Positions 41,013-49,230 of a stretch of 57,298 nucleotides of DNA are shown piece by piece. The notes beneath the pieces were generated by a model that ran no database searches, had not been told where the DNA came from, and was given only the letters and a program-made list of their open reading frames with translations. Numbering within the stretch: position 1 is the first letter of the stretch; each line of letters begins with the position of its first letter. The DNA is from JARIHD01 sp036392795 (GTDB lineage Bacteria; Patescibacteriota; Saccharimonadia; Saccharimonadales; UBA4665): contig DASVXH010000050.1 of the NCBI GenBank assembly GCA_036392795.1, forward strand, positions 1-57,298. Reading direction: 5' to 3'. The position numbers and the translations under genes were made by a program.

Positions 41013-42013
41013 GTCATGTATCATCTAGCCAGTCGCAACGCGGATTTACGCTCATCGAACTGCTTTTATACGTGAGTATTGTAGGTACCCTACTCATTTC
41101 GGTAAGTTTGTTTTTCGCTACAGCAGCAGATTCACGTATAAAGAATCAGAGCGTGTCGGAGGTTAACCAGCAAGGAAACGCGGCCATGGAGCTCATAACG
41201 CAGACTATTCGGGGCGCAACCAGTATTACCTCGCCTGCTGCTGGTGCGACAGGGTCAACTCTAAGCTTGAATGTGCCGACGGCCAGTCTAAGTCCAACGT
41301 TGATTGATCTGAGCGGTACATCCACGAATATGGGCTATAGCACGGACGGCGGCTCGACTGACACATCGAATAGTAATTTTATCAACGCTACCAAATTTAC
41401 CGCCGGGGCAACTGGAACGGTATCCGCCCTTTATGCAATGGTCGGGTCCTCACTCGGTGCTTCGCCCAATAATAAAGCACAAATGGCTATCTATTCCGGG
41501 ACTTCAACCGCTCCGACCACGCTGCTGGCAAGTAGTTCTGATGTTTCGCTGACGGCAAGTACATGGAATGCGTTCCCTATATCAGCGGTGAGCGTGACGA
41601 GTGGACAGGTATATTGGCTGAGTTACAATACCAATGGCACGGCAAGTACACAAAATAATTTGCGGTATCATACTGCCGGTGCTAATCAGTCGGTTTATAC
41701 AAGTCGAACATATGGCACGTGGCCTTCCGCGTGGCCTGGCGGCACTAACTCTACGTATGAATTTTCGATGTATGCACCGATCGTTACCGGAGGAGGTAGT
41801 ACGGCGGCCTTGCAAATAAAAGAAGGTACGGGCGGCGTAACTCCTCTAACGAATGACAAGGTATTGGTTAGTGGTCTGACCTTCAAAAATTTGACGCGCT
41901 CAGGTACGGATGGAGTGCTGCAGGTCAGTTTTACTGTCTCCCGTGTCAATTCTAGTGGCAAAAATGAATATGATTACCAAAAGACCTTTACAGGAACGGC
42001 GGCTATACCATGA
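41009..42013 (+). CDS. large minor prepilin (PilW/GspJ-like) with inserted beta domain
   Basis: 334 aa. The prepilin signal is R-G|FTLIELLLY (cleavage after G12, Glu5 at E17). The helix continues into a minor-pilin body (about 35-100) and resumes at the C-terminus (about 255-334: VLVSGLTFKNLTRSGTDGVL). Between them an extra domain (about 105-250) with FTAGATGTVSALYAMVGSSL, KAQMAIYSGTSTAPTTLLAS and GQVYWLSYNTNG looks like a jelly-roll lectin-type module. It overlaps both neighbours by 4 bp. Confidence 0.82.
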   Translation: MSHVSSSQSQRGFTLIELLLYVSIVGTLLISVSLFFATAADSRIKNQSVSEVNQQGNAAMELITQTIRGATSITSPAAGATGSTLSLNVPTASLSPTLIDLSGTSTNMGYSTDGGSTDTSNSNFINATKFTAGATGTVSALYAMVGSSLGASPNNKAQMAIYSGTSTAPTTLLASSSDVSLTASTWNAFPISAVSVTSGQVYWLSYNTNGTASTQNNLRYHTAGANQSVYTSRTYGTWPSAWPGGTNSTYEFSMYAPIVTGGGSTAALQIKEGTGGVTPLTNDKVLVSGLTFKNLTRSGTDGVLQVSFTVSRVNSSGKNEYDYQKTFTGTAAIP

Positions 42014-42414
42014 TACAGCTCCGGGATCAACAAAATGGCTACGTAGCACTCCTTGCTGTCTTGATCATCGGCGCCGCCAGTCTTGCGGTGGGTATAGCAC
42101 TTCTGACGACCGGTACGGATTCTCAGCGAACGACCCTGGTTATCCAGCAATCGGCCCAGGCACGTGGTCTAGCCAATGCATGTGCCGAAGAAGCGTTGCA
42201 GCAGATTCATGACAGCACAGCTTTTACAGGAACGAACTCAATGAGTTTGGGACAGGGTTCTTGTAGCTACACCGTTACTTCGACGGGGGCTAGTACTAGA
42301 ACAATCGATACTACAGGTACAGTAAACAGTGTTGTCAAAAAGTTGAAAGTCTATGTTACAATTAGTTCATCAAGCTTAAGTATTACTTCTTGGCAAGAAG
42401 TAAGCGACGCTTAA
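42010..42414 (+). CDS. pilin-like protein lacking Glu5 (PilX/GspK-like)
   Basis: 134 aa. A hydrophobic helix after QQNG|YVALLAVLIIGAASL has a prepilin-like Gly but no Glu at mature position 5. Loss of Glu5 is typical of GspK/PilX-type subunits that cap the fibre tip. The outer region is short with two Cys (ACAEE..., GSCSY) that may form a disulfide. It is coupled to the previous gene by a 4-bp overlap. Confidence 0.75.
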   Translation: MIQLRDQQNGYVALLAVLIIGAASLAVGIALLTTGTDSQRTTLVIQQSAQARGLANACAEEALQQIHDSTAFTGTNSMSLGQGSCSYTVTSTGASTRTIDTTGTVNSVVKKLKVYVTISSSSLSITSWQEVSDA

Positions 42415-42446
42415 AAACCATAATATAACGAAAGGGTTGGGATAGT

Positions 42447-42911
42447 ATGGTCAATATAAGAAGCATAAAAAACCAAAAAGGTTTTACCTTGCTGGAAGTC
42501 CTGCTGGTCGTAGCGATTATTGCTATTTTAGCGGGCATCGTTATTATCGCGATAAATCCAGGTAAGCAGCTGGGCGACAGCCGTAACTCGCAGCGCCAAG
42601 CCGACGTCACTACGATTTTGAACGCAGTGTACCAATATTCTCTGGATAACAATGGGGCGATTCCTACAGGGGTAACTACTACGGCCACCGAAATTTGTGC
42701 TACTGGCGCTGCCAGCTGTACTAGCTTGGTTGACCTTACTGTGGTAACCACTAATGAAAAGTATTTGACCAAGATTCCTCAGGATCCGCAATGTGCTACT
42801 ACGTGTGCTACCAACGGTACGGGTTATAAGATCCTAAAGACTGCGAATGGTCGGATTACAGTAAGTGCACCCGCAGCCGAACAGGGTAAGACGATTAGCG
42901 TAACCCGCTAG
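42447..42911 (+). CDS. type IV pilin, probable major subunit
   Basis: 154 aa. Canonical signal QKG|FTLLEVLLVVAIIAILAG with cleavage after G12 and Glu5 at E17, then the typical N-terminal alpha helix with NSQRQADVTTILNAVYQYSL and a small beta domain with four Cys in two pairs (ICATGAASC, CATTC). It is the smallest and most regular pilin here, separated from the preceding gene by 32 bp with its own GAAAGGG ribosome binding site, which suggests independent, higher expression. Hence the major-subunit call, which is inference. Confidence 0.88.
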   Translation: MVNIRSIKNQKGFTLLEVLLVVAIIAILAGIVIIAINPGKQLGDSRNSQRQADVTTILNAVYQYSLDNNGAIPTGVTTTATEICATGAASCTSLVDLTVVTTNEKYLTKIPQDPQCATTCATNGTGYKILKTANGRITVSAPAAEQGKTISVTR

Positions 42912-42922
42912 GAATAAAATAA

Positions 42923-43138
42923 ATGGCAAGTAAGAAAACAAAGAAGCCGACGCCCAAGGCATCAGCTTCGCGCACGGGACGATCGGCGCGAACGACGGTA
43001 AAAAACGTACCCGCTCGTTCAATTGCCAAGAAATCTTCCGCGACAGCTGAACAATCTTCTACCGTTCAACTGCTCGTTGTGATCTTTGCGCTGCTGAGCG
43101 TGATCTTTATGGCCATGGCGTACTACGCTTACAGTTAG
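42923..43138 (+). CDS. small basic tail-anchored membrane protein
   Basis: 71 aa. The first 45 residues are Lys/Arg/Ser/Ala-rich (KKTKKPTPKASASRTGRSAR) like a histone H1 or nucleic-acid-binding tail, and residues about 48-69 form one C-terminal membrane segment. It is the last gene of the pilus operon, followed by a strong terminator. It might tether DNA or a cell-surface polymer to the membrane; no homologue is recognised. Confidence 0.65.
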   Translation: MASKKTKKPTPKASASRTGRSARTTVKNVPARSIAKKSSATAEQSSTVQLLVVIFALLSVIFMAMAYYAYS

Positions 43139-43153
43139 ATCCTGGTCGTCGCT

Positions 43154-43195
43154 ATAAACACTGACCCCGGTTTTTAACTAAGGGTCAGTGTTTAT
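43154..43195 (+). terminator. terminator of the pilus operon
   Basis: A perfect 14-bp stem ATAAACACTGACCC (43154-43167) / GGGTCAGTGTTTAT (43182-43195) with a 14-nt loop. The following T-tract is short, but the A-rich 5' arm would let it work in both directions. Confidence 0.8.
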
Positions 43196-43250
43196 CTGTT
43201 ATATAAGGTGGGCTGGAGATCGCTTCTCTGATATAATCCTACAAGTATAC

Positions 43251-43327
43251 GCACCCGTAGCTCAGCGGATTAGAGTACTTGGCTTCGAACCAAGGGGTCG
43301 CAGGTTCGAATCCTGCCGGGTGTACCA
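43251..43327 (+). tRNA. tRNA-Arg (anticodon TCG)
   Basis: GCACCCG acceptor with CGGGTGT, anticodon stem CTTGG/CCAAG and loop CTTCGAA (TCG), T-arm GCAGG/CCTGC, encoded CCA. Its outer 12 bases and last 31 bases are identical to tRNA-Arg(CCG) at 12119, so the two are likely duplicates that diverged in the anticodon and D arms. Accessory genes follow it, as they do the other copy. Confidence 0.95.
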
Positions 43328-43345
43328 TGCAACATGACAGATCAA

Positions 43346-43380
43346 AAAAGTTCCAGATTTTATGCTGGAACTTTTGTTTT
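43346..43380 (+). terminator. terminator after tRNA-Arg(TCG)
   Basis: AAAAGTTCCAG (43346-43356) / CTGGAACTTTT (43365-43375), an 11-bp stem with a T-rich 3' side. Confidence 0.85.
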
Positions 43381-43426
43381 GAATGACTTATCCGTAAATA
43401 AGGTTCACATTCCTAGGGCGAGAGCT

Positions 43427-43915
43427 TTAGGAGATTGATTCGCCCTTTTCATCAAAGTTAGTTTTGTAGCCCATCTTGTGCGCTGCAAGTACGACCAATC
43501 GGCGATCGCCCCCAGAAGTTCGCCCCGCGCCACCCAGCGCGCAGAGTATGTTGCCTTCGTCATCCTTCACCTGTATACCGCCATCCCAAGGTGTAAATTG
43601 CGGGATAGTCTGCGCCATTAAGATCATGTCGGCTTCACTCCATGTGCCGTTTTTGATGCGGTCGGCGTGTTTTTTGGTGTCGGCCTGGTAAAGTAAAACT
43701 GTATAAGCTTTGTGAATGGCAAATGTTGCACTGGTAGCTTTGACTGTATCCATGCATCGAAAAGCAGTGGGCACGCCCATAACACCTTGATCTGCTTTCA
43801 TACAACAGATAGCCATCGGCTGCGGGCCCTTATCGTCGGTTGCGGTTGTTCGTGCAAGTTCGACAGCACAGTCTACGAGCTTTGCTGCATCTTTGTCCGT
43901 AAATGGTTTCTTCAT
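43427..43915 (-). CDS. GlcG/HbpS family (DUF336) protein
   Basis: 162 aa. Family pattern: helix DKDAAKLVDCAVELARTTAT, a strand-helix with CMDTVKATSATFAIHKAYTV, then DGGIQVKDDEGNILCALGGA and GRTSGGDRRLVVLAAHKMGY. Known members bind heme (HbpS) or cobalamin/diol-dehydratase-linked ligands (PduO C-terminus). Five Cys are present, more than usual. No export signal is seen. Confidence 0.8.
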   Translation of the reverse strand: MKKPFTDKDAAKLVDCAVELARTTATDDKGPQPMAICCMKADQGVMGVPTAFRCMDTVKATSATFAIHKAYTVLLYQADTKKHADRIKNGTWSEADMILMAQTIPQFTPWDGGIQVKDDEGNILCALGGAGRTSGGDRRLVVLAAHKMGYKTNFDEKGESIS

Positions 43916-43976
43916 ATGGACTTAGTATAAAGCAATACTTCGACAAAGCATGCTGATTGTTTTAGTATAAAAACTT

Positions 43977-44471
43977 ATGGCTGACGCAAAATACTCCCCT
44001 GAAATACAAACACTCGTAGACGCATGGCGGCCCTATCTTGCATCCGTAAGGAGCTGGCAGGAGTTGGTTCAGGATATTGAGCCGAAGGCTACCGGATGTG
44101 GTCCGGTATACGAGCTTGATAATTTGCTTGATCGCCCAAATGAAAGCTTTGCTATTGCTGATATGCGAGGAGTTGAATTTGCTCAACCGCATTACCATGC
44201 AAATGGCGAGACAGAAGTTTATTTTGTACTTGGAGGTCTGGGTTGGGTGGTAGTCGGTAATGAAATTCGTAAAGTCGCCGTAGGCGATGTTGTGGTTACT
44301 CCATCGGGCACGACCCATTACGCTATCCCCGATAAGGAGCAGGGCCTTGTGCTGGGTGTTGTTAATACGCCGCCATTCAGGCTAGAGAATAACATTGATG
44401 TTACTGAGACAAATCCTGATGTTGGTTACGACCACTCTATCTTTCTGGAGCTTACTCAGACCAGCCGGTGA
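43977..44471 (+). CDS. cupin domain protein
   Basis: 164 aa. Cupin motif 1 is QPHYHANGETEVYFVLGGLG, with the two metal His and Glu, and motif 2 is GDVVVTPSGTTHYAI. The single barrel spans about 60-140. Such proteins are isomerases, dioxygenases or binding proteins; no substrate can be read. TATAAA lies 5 nt before the ATG, so it is probably leaderless. Confidence 0.85.
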   Translation: MADAKYSPEIQTLVDAWRPYLASVRSWQELVQDIEPKATGCGPVYELDNLLDRPNESFAIADMRGVEFAQPHYHANGETEVYFVLGGLGWVVVGNEIRKVAVGDVVVTPSGTTHYAIPDKEQGLVLGVVNTPPFRLENNIDVTETNPDVGYDHSIFLELTQTSR

Positions 44472-44516
44472 TATCCAGTTGTTCTAACTTTCTATACAAC
44501 CTGACAATATTCGGAT

Positions 44517-44551
44517 ACAACCGGTTCCACCTTTTATCCACTGAGCGTACC
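44517..44551 (+). repeat. 35-bp direct repeat, left copy
   Basis: ACAACCGGTTCCACCTTTTA (first 20 of 35 bp). It matches 45487-45521 at 33 of 35 positions. The reverse complement (GGTACGCTCAGTGGATAAAA) resembles a tRNA D-arm segment. Confidence 0.85.
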
Positions 44552-44571
44552 CTTGTAGACTTACAGATGTG

Positions 44572-44599
44572 AAGACGACCATAGACGGTCGTCTTTTTT
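44572..44599 (+). terminator. Rho-independent terminator
   Basis: AAGACGACC-ATAGAC-GGTCGTCTT followed by TTTT; lies between the cupin gene and the gene at 44714. Confidence 0.85.
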
Positions 44600-44678
44600 G
44601 TTTGTATGAAAATTCTCATCTGTTTCACGGGTTCGCATCCTTTTGGGCGCAACGCATTTCACGATAGACCCTCGTTTC

Positions 44679-44707
44679 TTGTGGTGTATACTACTTTATG
44701 TTATAAT
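44679..44707 (+). promoter_or_regulatory. leaderless promoter
   Basis: TTGTGG (44679-44684), a 17-bp spacer and TATAAT (44702-44707), 6 nt before the ATG at 44714. Confidence 0.7.
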
Positions 44708-44713
44708 ATTTTT

Positions 44714-45421
44714 ATGTCTGAACGTCTTGGTTCGCCGGAGCCTGGCCAGAGTAATCCCAACCGGCTATTTCTTGAGAGTGCCCGCTCGGTTGCCTACGAG
44801 ATGCTCCATAATGCAGAGGATCTGCTAAGTAGAGAAATTGCGGAGAAGATTCTTGCCAAGGTAGAAATAAAAGATCGCGTTGATTCTCTAACGAGTCATG
44901 CCGATGATGTTACAGTCTACCAAGAATTCAAAAAGCTGGGTATTTTCGTCGTCCGCGATACTCGAGCCACATTTGATTATGAAGATAAAGAAGGGGGACT
45001 TAGTCTTCGCAAGGGTGATCAGTACCTTGACTTACACCTCCCTCCCGTACCCAAAGGCTCACGGTCTCGGGATGCAGTACACGCCTCGCTTGCCTTAGTG
45101 TGTGAGTACATTAGCGCACAGGGACTCAATCCAAAATACCTTATAGGTGTCACCTACGAGCGAATGGCGCGCCTAGCTGAGCGTCAATTTGGTTTTAGCG
45201 TGGCATATCCCGATCCTGATTTATTACCAGCTAGTGTTGTGCGCGGAGTCGAGCAAGTATATGAAGGATTCACCCAAGCAGGTAGGAGCGGTCAGGACCT
45301 AGGCCTACCCGCGATCGTATTCCAGGAGATATCTCCCATAGCCGAAAGTAAAGCGGGTTCTACTAATCCTGTGGTTGTATCATTGGGAAGATTTGCTCTA
45401 GGAGATCTCGGCCAGAGGTAG
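44714..45421 (+). CDS. hypothetical protein between direct repeats
   Basis: 235 aa from MSERLGSPEP; the TATAAT 6 nt upstream sets this start against a longer frame. Soluble, with a helical N-terminal third and a mixed second part (KEGGLSLRKGDQYLDLHLPP, LNPKYLIGVTYERMARLAER). No motif is recognised. It is the only gene between two 35-bp direct repeats 970 bp apart, so gene and repeats may have arrived or duplicated as a unit. Confidence 0.65.
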   Translation: MSERLGSPEPGQSNPNRLFLESARSVAYEMLHNAEDLLSREIAEKILAKVEIKDRVDSLTSHADDVTVYQEFKKLGIFVVRDTRATFDYEDKEGGLSLRKGDQYLDLHLPPVPKGSRSRDAVHASLALVCEYISAQGLNPKYLIGVTYERMARLAERQFGFSVAYPDPDLLPASVVRGVEQVYEGFTQAGRSGQDLGLPAIVFQEISPIAESKAGSTNPVVVSLGRFALGDLGQR

Positions 45422-45486
45422 ATTTTGCGGATCTAGGCTTATGTCTATTCCTCGCAGATCGCTATCTAATTTAACTATATCAGCCC

Positions 45487-45521
45487 ACAACTGGTTCCAC
45501 CTTTTATACACTGAGCGTACC
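45487..45521 (+). repeat. 35-bp direct repeat, right copy
   Basis: Second copy of 44517-44551, with differences at two positions (C to T and C to A). The sequences outside the 35 bp do not match. Confidence 0.85.
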
Positions 45522-45665
45522 AGGATTTAATCAGGGCTTCTTCAGAAGCTTTTCTATCTGTTAAGATCCTCGTTCTAGTCCTAGTTTTCTTTTTTGCAGT
45601 GATACATGTACCTAAGACCGTCGCTCTATTTGCGTAATGGCATCTATATGTTATAGTCGGAAGTT

Positions 45666-45989
45666 ATGAAACAAGGACCAACGAGTCCAGACGGCGAACC
45701 GCATCTTCCCGAAGGATTTATGACTCTCCAGCAGTATGCAGAAGCGAATAGACTACCTGATAGTGAAGCAGAGTTTTTAATTAGAGCGGCGGCTGATGAG
45801 GTGAACCGTTTCAATGAGGAGCTTGGGAAAGAAGTACCCGACATAGAAGCTCCGCCACCCATTCATAAGTACGTTCAGGAAAGTCCTGAGGGCGCACCTA
45901 CGCTTTACTTTGATGCATCAAGGTTGGGCGAATTGATGGGGCAAGTTCATGAAGACATGAGGCGCTTTAGTAATGCTGACGAGACATAA
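45666..45989 (+). CDS. hypothetical protein
   Basis: 107 aa, acidic, Pro-rich at the start (GPTSPDGEPHLPEGFMTLQQ), helical in the middle, no recognised motif. TATAGT lies 8 nt before the ATG. The surrounding 240 bp upstream hold only one direct repeat and a weak hairpin. Confidence 0.6.
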   Translation: MKQGPTSPDGEPHLPEGFMTLQQYAEANRLPDSEAEFLIRAAADEVNRFNEELGKEVPDIEAPPPIHKYVQESPEGAPTLYFDASRLGELMGQVHEDMRRFSNADET

Positions 45990-46056
45990 ACCCTTTAATG
46001 TCCCTTTAAGAACCGTTCTGACTTCGCGTAGAGCAGTGTTCTGATAGACTATTTAC

Positions 46057-46275
46057 ATGAGTATCCTTACCTATTTCGCGTTTGAACAAGCTCAACCAGA
46101 GCCCGGGTGTAAATACACTAAGACTGTGATTATTCAAGGGAATATTGCGGGCGCTGATATAAAGTGCGGCCCAGCCTACTATAGCAGACAGCCTTATGTG
46201 TACATTCCTGTAGCCTTGGTCCTTATTGTGCTAATCGGCGTCATTTTTCTTCATTGGCGCAAGAAGATAAAATAG
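46057..46275 (+). CDS. small membrane protein, hypothetical
   Basis: 72 aa. The N-terminal half is outside-type with two Cys (PGCKYTK, IKCGPAYY), then one membrane segment (about 46-64) and a basic tail RKKIK. No good ribosome binding site, and only a weak -10. Function unknown. Confidence 0.5.
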   Translation: MSILTYFAFEQAQPEPGCKYTKTVIIQGNIAGADIKCGPAYYSRQPYVYIPVALVLIVLIGVIFLHWRKKIK

Positions 46276-46357
46276 CTTTTAAGCATGACGGTGCCCGCCA
46301 GTGATGAGGCGATTGCACAGCGTAAACTATAGTGAACAGTTATATGCCAGTTTACAA

Positions 46358-47074
46358 CTAAGTTCGCTTGTCGGGAGAATTAATTTCAAAGACTTCAGCA
46401 CCCCAAGGAGTCTCCAGGACGAAGCGATGCTGGTCGTTGAGCCCTTTTGCCAGCAAGAACAACTCTTGTTCCATTTGTGCATCATAGTGTTCGGCGGTTG
46501 TTACGGCAATAATGGCGGGTTCGCCGTAGGGCGCGTCCCAGCCTGGTCGGTCAGAGAAAAGGTAGCCACCGCTCGTATTAAACAGCGTTGTAGTAGGAAG
46601 CAGGGCTCGCGCTTCGGCAAGGGTGAAGGCGGACGTGCCGCCGTATTGATCTTTGTTGCGTCCCATAATTACGCGGACGCTGCCTGCAAAAGCGACCTCG
46701 CTTTCATCGGCTGCAAGCTCTTCGGGATTGTCAACTTCTGTCCAACCATTTACTTCTGCTATCCGAATGGCATGGTTGTCACATTCACCTGCATCACGCT
46801 CGCCCAATCGTCTGCTGGGATCGGTTGCAAAAATAACATCCTGTACCAATTCAGCATCATCGTCGCCCGCTGGTCCGATTAACACTCCAGACAAACCACA
46901 TTCCGCCACTCTATCTAATGGTATATGAGGCGAGTACTTCATCGCTTGAACTCCGCGGTCAATTTCGGCCAGGACATCTTGGCGCGTCAACACCCTTGGG
47001 AGTCGAAAGCGCGCAGCCCAGCTGCTCGCCTCCCCTTTAGACATAAAAACCGTACGATATAAAGCCTCACTCAT
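46358..47074 (-). CDS. hypothetical protein
   Basis: 238 aa, soluble and acidic. Stretches such as GLSGVLIGPAGDDDAELVQD, VIMGRNKDQYGGTSAFTLAE and EPAIIAVTTAEHYDAQMEQE suggest a mixed alpha/beta fold, but I cannot place it. It lies 6 bp after the stop... of no other gene on this strand; the membrane-protein gene at 47081-48202 ends just before its start, so the two are likely co-transcribed. Confidence 0.6.
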   Translation of the reverse strand: MSEALYRTVFMSKGEASSWAARFRLPRVLTRQDVLAEIDRGVQAMKYSPHIPLDRVAECGLSGVLIGPAGDDDAELVQDVIFATDPSRRLGERDAGECDNHAIRIAEVNGWTEVDNPEELAADESEVAFAGSVRVIMGRNKDQYGGTSAFTLAEARALLPTTTLFNTSGGYLFSDRPGWDAPYGEPAIIAVTTAEHYDAQMEQELFLLAKGLNDQHRFVLETPWGAEVFEINSPDKRT

Positions 47075-47080
47075 ACAGAT

Positions 47081-48202
47081 CTAAAAACGAAGCTCCCGTC
47101 TATAAATATGATTCTTTCTGCGGACTGGAGGCCTGAGAGAAGAGCGATATGATTCGAGGCGCTTGCCGTTTTCATGAATTATCTGATACACAGTCACAGA
47201 ATTAAACAAGAAAAGAGTATAGGCAATGATAGACAGATCGTTAAGTAGAATGTCTTTCCTGTCCTCTGGAGCTGCAAGAAACGATCCGACTATAAAGCAG
47301 GTGCTTACCAAGCCCGAAGTGATCGCCGAAATCACATATTTACGGGGACTTCGCAATAGGGATCGTGCAAATGGTGTAACCGTGGTGCGGCGTTCCTCTC
47401 CGGTCAGGCGGTCATCGCGGTAATTATCAATATTGTCGTTAAAAGCTGTAGCAATAAGTTTACCCTTTTTCTTAAGGGTGGCTATGCCGTCTTCGTCCAG
47501 TAGGGGCGCATAAATTAGTAATTTATCGTTGATGATTTCAAGATCATATTCCTGAGCTTGTATCAAAACCTCCGCAACCTCCGGCGAGACAAAGCTCAGG
47601 GAGTCGACGGCGTAATACTTGGGGACGTAGGTATCGAAAAGTAGGTCAAACGTACCTTGCACGTGGATCTTTTGAGATTTCAGATATACCGATCTGAACT
47701 GTTTCCCTTTGGCGCGCTTGCTGTCAAACAATATGTGGGGCAGCTGGCGCGTCAGAGGGATTACAAGAACGGTGTAGAGTATCTGTTTGGAAAGGTATGA
47801 CCCCAGCCGTGTTCTGACATAGAAGGTGAATGTACTAAGGCAAATCTGTGTCTTACCCTGCGAAGCGATAGGGTAAGCGCTGTTTTTGGCGTTGATTTCC
47901 AGCCTGGTCGAAGATACTCCTAGCTCAGAGGCAAGTAAAAAGTTCGCCTCGCCGTATTTTCGCAAAATATTGTCGGCTAGCAGGGTTCGTACGGTTGTGC
48001 GTATCAGAGCCCAGCTATATATCGCAAGAAGGAGCCAGAATACCCAGATTCCTGCCAAGAAATCCCCAAGGTATGTGCTGCCAAACCAGCCCAGGCAAAG
48101 ACCGAGTATTCCATAGACCACGAAAATTTGCATCCAGGTTTGTTTGAGATAGATTGCTCTAAGACCAAAGACTACAGACAACGCATGCATGATTATTGGC
48201 AA
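47081..48202 (-). CDS. membrane protein with DUF3137-like domain
   Basis: 373 aa. Two N-terminal membrane segments (about 24-65), a cytoplasmic-type domain (about 80-300) with YLSKQILYTVLVIPLTRQLP, HILFDSKRAKGKQFRSVYLK and YDLEIINDKLLIYAPLLDED, then two more membrane segments (about 293-340) and a basic tail. The 'H-I-x-x-D-S-K' and 'D-x-E-I-I-x-x-x-L-x-I-Y' pattern is like DUF3137 proteins of unknown role. Its stop is 6 bp before the next gene on the strand. Confidence 0.65.
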   Translation of the reverse strand: MPIIMHALSVVFGLRAIYLKQTWMQIFVVYGILGLCLGWFGSTYLGDFLAGIWVFWLLLAIYSWALIRTTVRTLLADNILRKYGEANFLLASELGVSSTRLEINAKNSAYPIASQGKTQICLSTFTFYVRTRLGSYLSKQILYTVLVIPLTRQLPHILFDSKRAKGKQFRSVYLKSQKIHVQGTFDLLFDTYVPKYYAVDSLSFVSPEVAEVLIQAQEYDLEIINDKLLIYAPLLDEDGIATLKKKGKLIATAFNDNIDNYRDDRLTGEERRTTVTPFARSLLRSPRKYVISAITSGLVSTCFIVGSFLAAPEDRKDILLNDLSIIAYTLFLFNSVTVYQIIHENGKRLESYRSSLRPPVRRKNHIYRRELRF

Positions 48203-48272
48203 CTATAACAGGGTCACGGCATTATGGGAAATGAACCCTAAAAGTGATTGGTCCTGAGGTATAATGAGGACT

Positions 48273-48812
48273 ATGATTCGTTTTAAGGCTAAACCGTATG
48301 CCATTAAATCCTGGCTGATCGTCAGATTGCCAAAAGACGCAAGTATCCAACTGCCGTCGCGCGGACAAGTGATGGTAAAGGGCGAAATAAATGATTTTCA
48401 TTTTCAGACCGCGCTAGAGCCGGACGGCGATGGCAGTCACTGGCTGAACGTCGATAAAGCGATGCAAAAAGCTGCCGGAATTAGGGCCGGCGACTCCGTA
48501 ACCCTCGCTATTGAATCCAGTAAAGACTGGCCCGAACCGGTAGTGCCCGCTGATGTGCAGGCGGCGGTTGATGCTGATCCCCAAACGCATGATTTATGGG
48601 GGCGAATAACACCTCTGGCACGCTGGGAATGGATTCGCTGGATTGGTGCGACTGCCCAGTCCGGAACACGTACACACCGCATAGAGGTCGCGATCTCAAA
48701 GATGAAACACGGTGAGCGCCGGCCTTGCTGCTTTAATCGCAGCATGTGCTGCGTACCTCAGGTGTCCAAAAGCGGGGTTCTTTTGAAGCCAGGGGAAGTT
48801 GACGGAGTGTAA
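48273..48812 (+). CDS. DUF1905 + OmdA (YdeI/OmpD-associated) protein
   Basis: 179 aa from MIRFKAKPY; TATAAT (48260-48265) lies 7 nt before it, so the ATG three codons earlier overlaps the promoter and is unlikely. The N-terminal beta domain (1-90) has the DUF1905 pattern KSWLIVRLPKDASIQLPSRG, HWLNVDKAMQKAAGIRAGDS and VTLAIE. The C-terminal part holds the bacteriocin-protection/OmdA helices (LARWEWIRWIGATAQSGTR). Function of the family is not firmly known. Confidence 0.82.
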   Translation: MIRFKAKPYAIKSWLIVRLPKDASIQLPSRGQVMVKGEINDFHFQTALEPDGDGSHWLNVDKAMQKAAGIRAGDSVTLAIESSKDWPEPVVPADVQAAVDADPQTHDLWGRITPLARWEWIRWIGATAQSGTRTHRIEVAISKMKHGERRPCCFNRSMCCVPQVSKSGVLLKPGEVDGV

Positions 48813-48856
48813 GACGTTTTGGTGGCTGGTAGTGAGCATTTTGATACAATTAGCGT

Positions 48857-49219
48857 ATGGCAAAAACCGACTTTAAAAATGTAGATGAATACCTGCAAAC
48901 TCTGCCAGCAGAGGTTCAAGAAATCTTGCAAACCGTTCGCCAGGCGATTCATGCTGGCGCACCCGAGGGCGAAGAGGTGATTAGTTATCAGATTCCGGCT
49001 ATCAAAGACCATGGGTTCGTGTTTTATTTTTCGGCTTTTAAAAATCATTATTCATTATCGTGCCCGCCGCCCTTTACCATTTTCTCTGAATTCGAAAAAG
49101 AGCTGGCACCGTACAAAAAATCCAAGAGCACCATACAATTTCCTTTCGACAAACCGGTGCCGATCGATTTAATTACGCGAATGGCGGTTTTTAGGGTCAA
49201 ACAAAACCGCCAAAAATAA
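48857..49219 (+). CDS. DUF1801 (YdhG-like) protein
   Basis: 120 aa. It begins FKNVDEYLQTLPAEVQEILQ, then EEVISYQIPAIKDHGFVFYF and LAPYKKSKSTIQFPFDKPVP, the hallmark of DUF1801 domain proteins with the YdhG-like fold. Some relatives (Fra/YdhG) act as iron chaperones. TACAAT lies 6 nt before the ATG (leaderless). Confidence 0.9.
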   Translation: MAKTDFKNVDEYLQTLPAEVQEILQTVRQAIHAGAPEGEEVISYQIPAIKDHGFVFYFSAFKNHYSLSCPPPFTIFSEFEKELAPYKKSKSTIQFPFDKPVPIDLITRMAVFRVKQNRQK

Positions 49220-49230
49220 AGAAAGGAGAT

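Noticed and set aside
44517..45521. CRISPR array suggested by two similar 35-bp repeats
   Set aside because: Only two copies, 970 bp apart with a gene between them, and no cas genes in the window.
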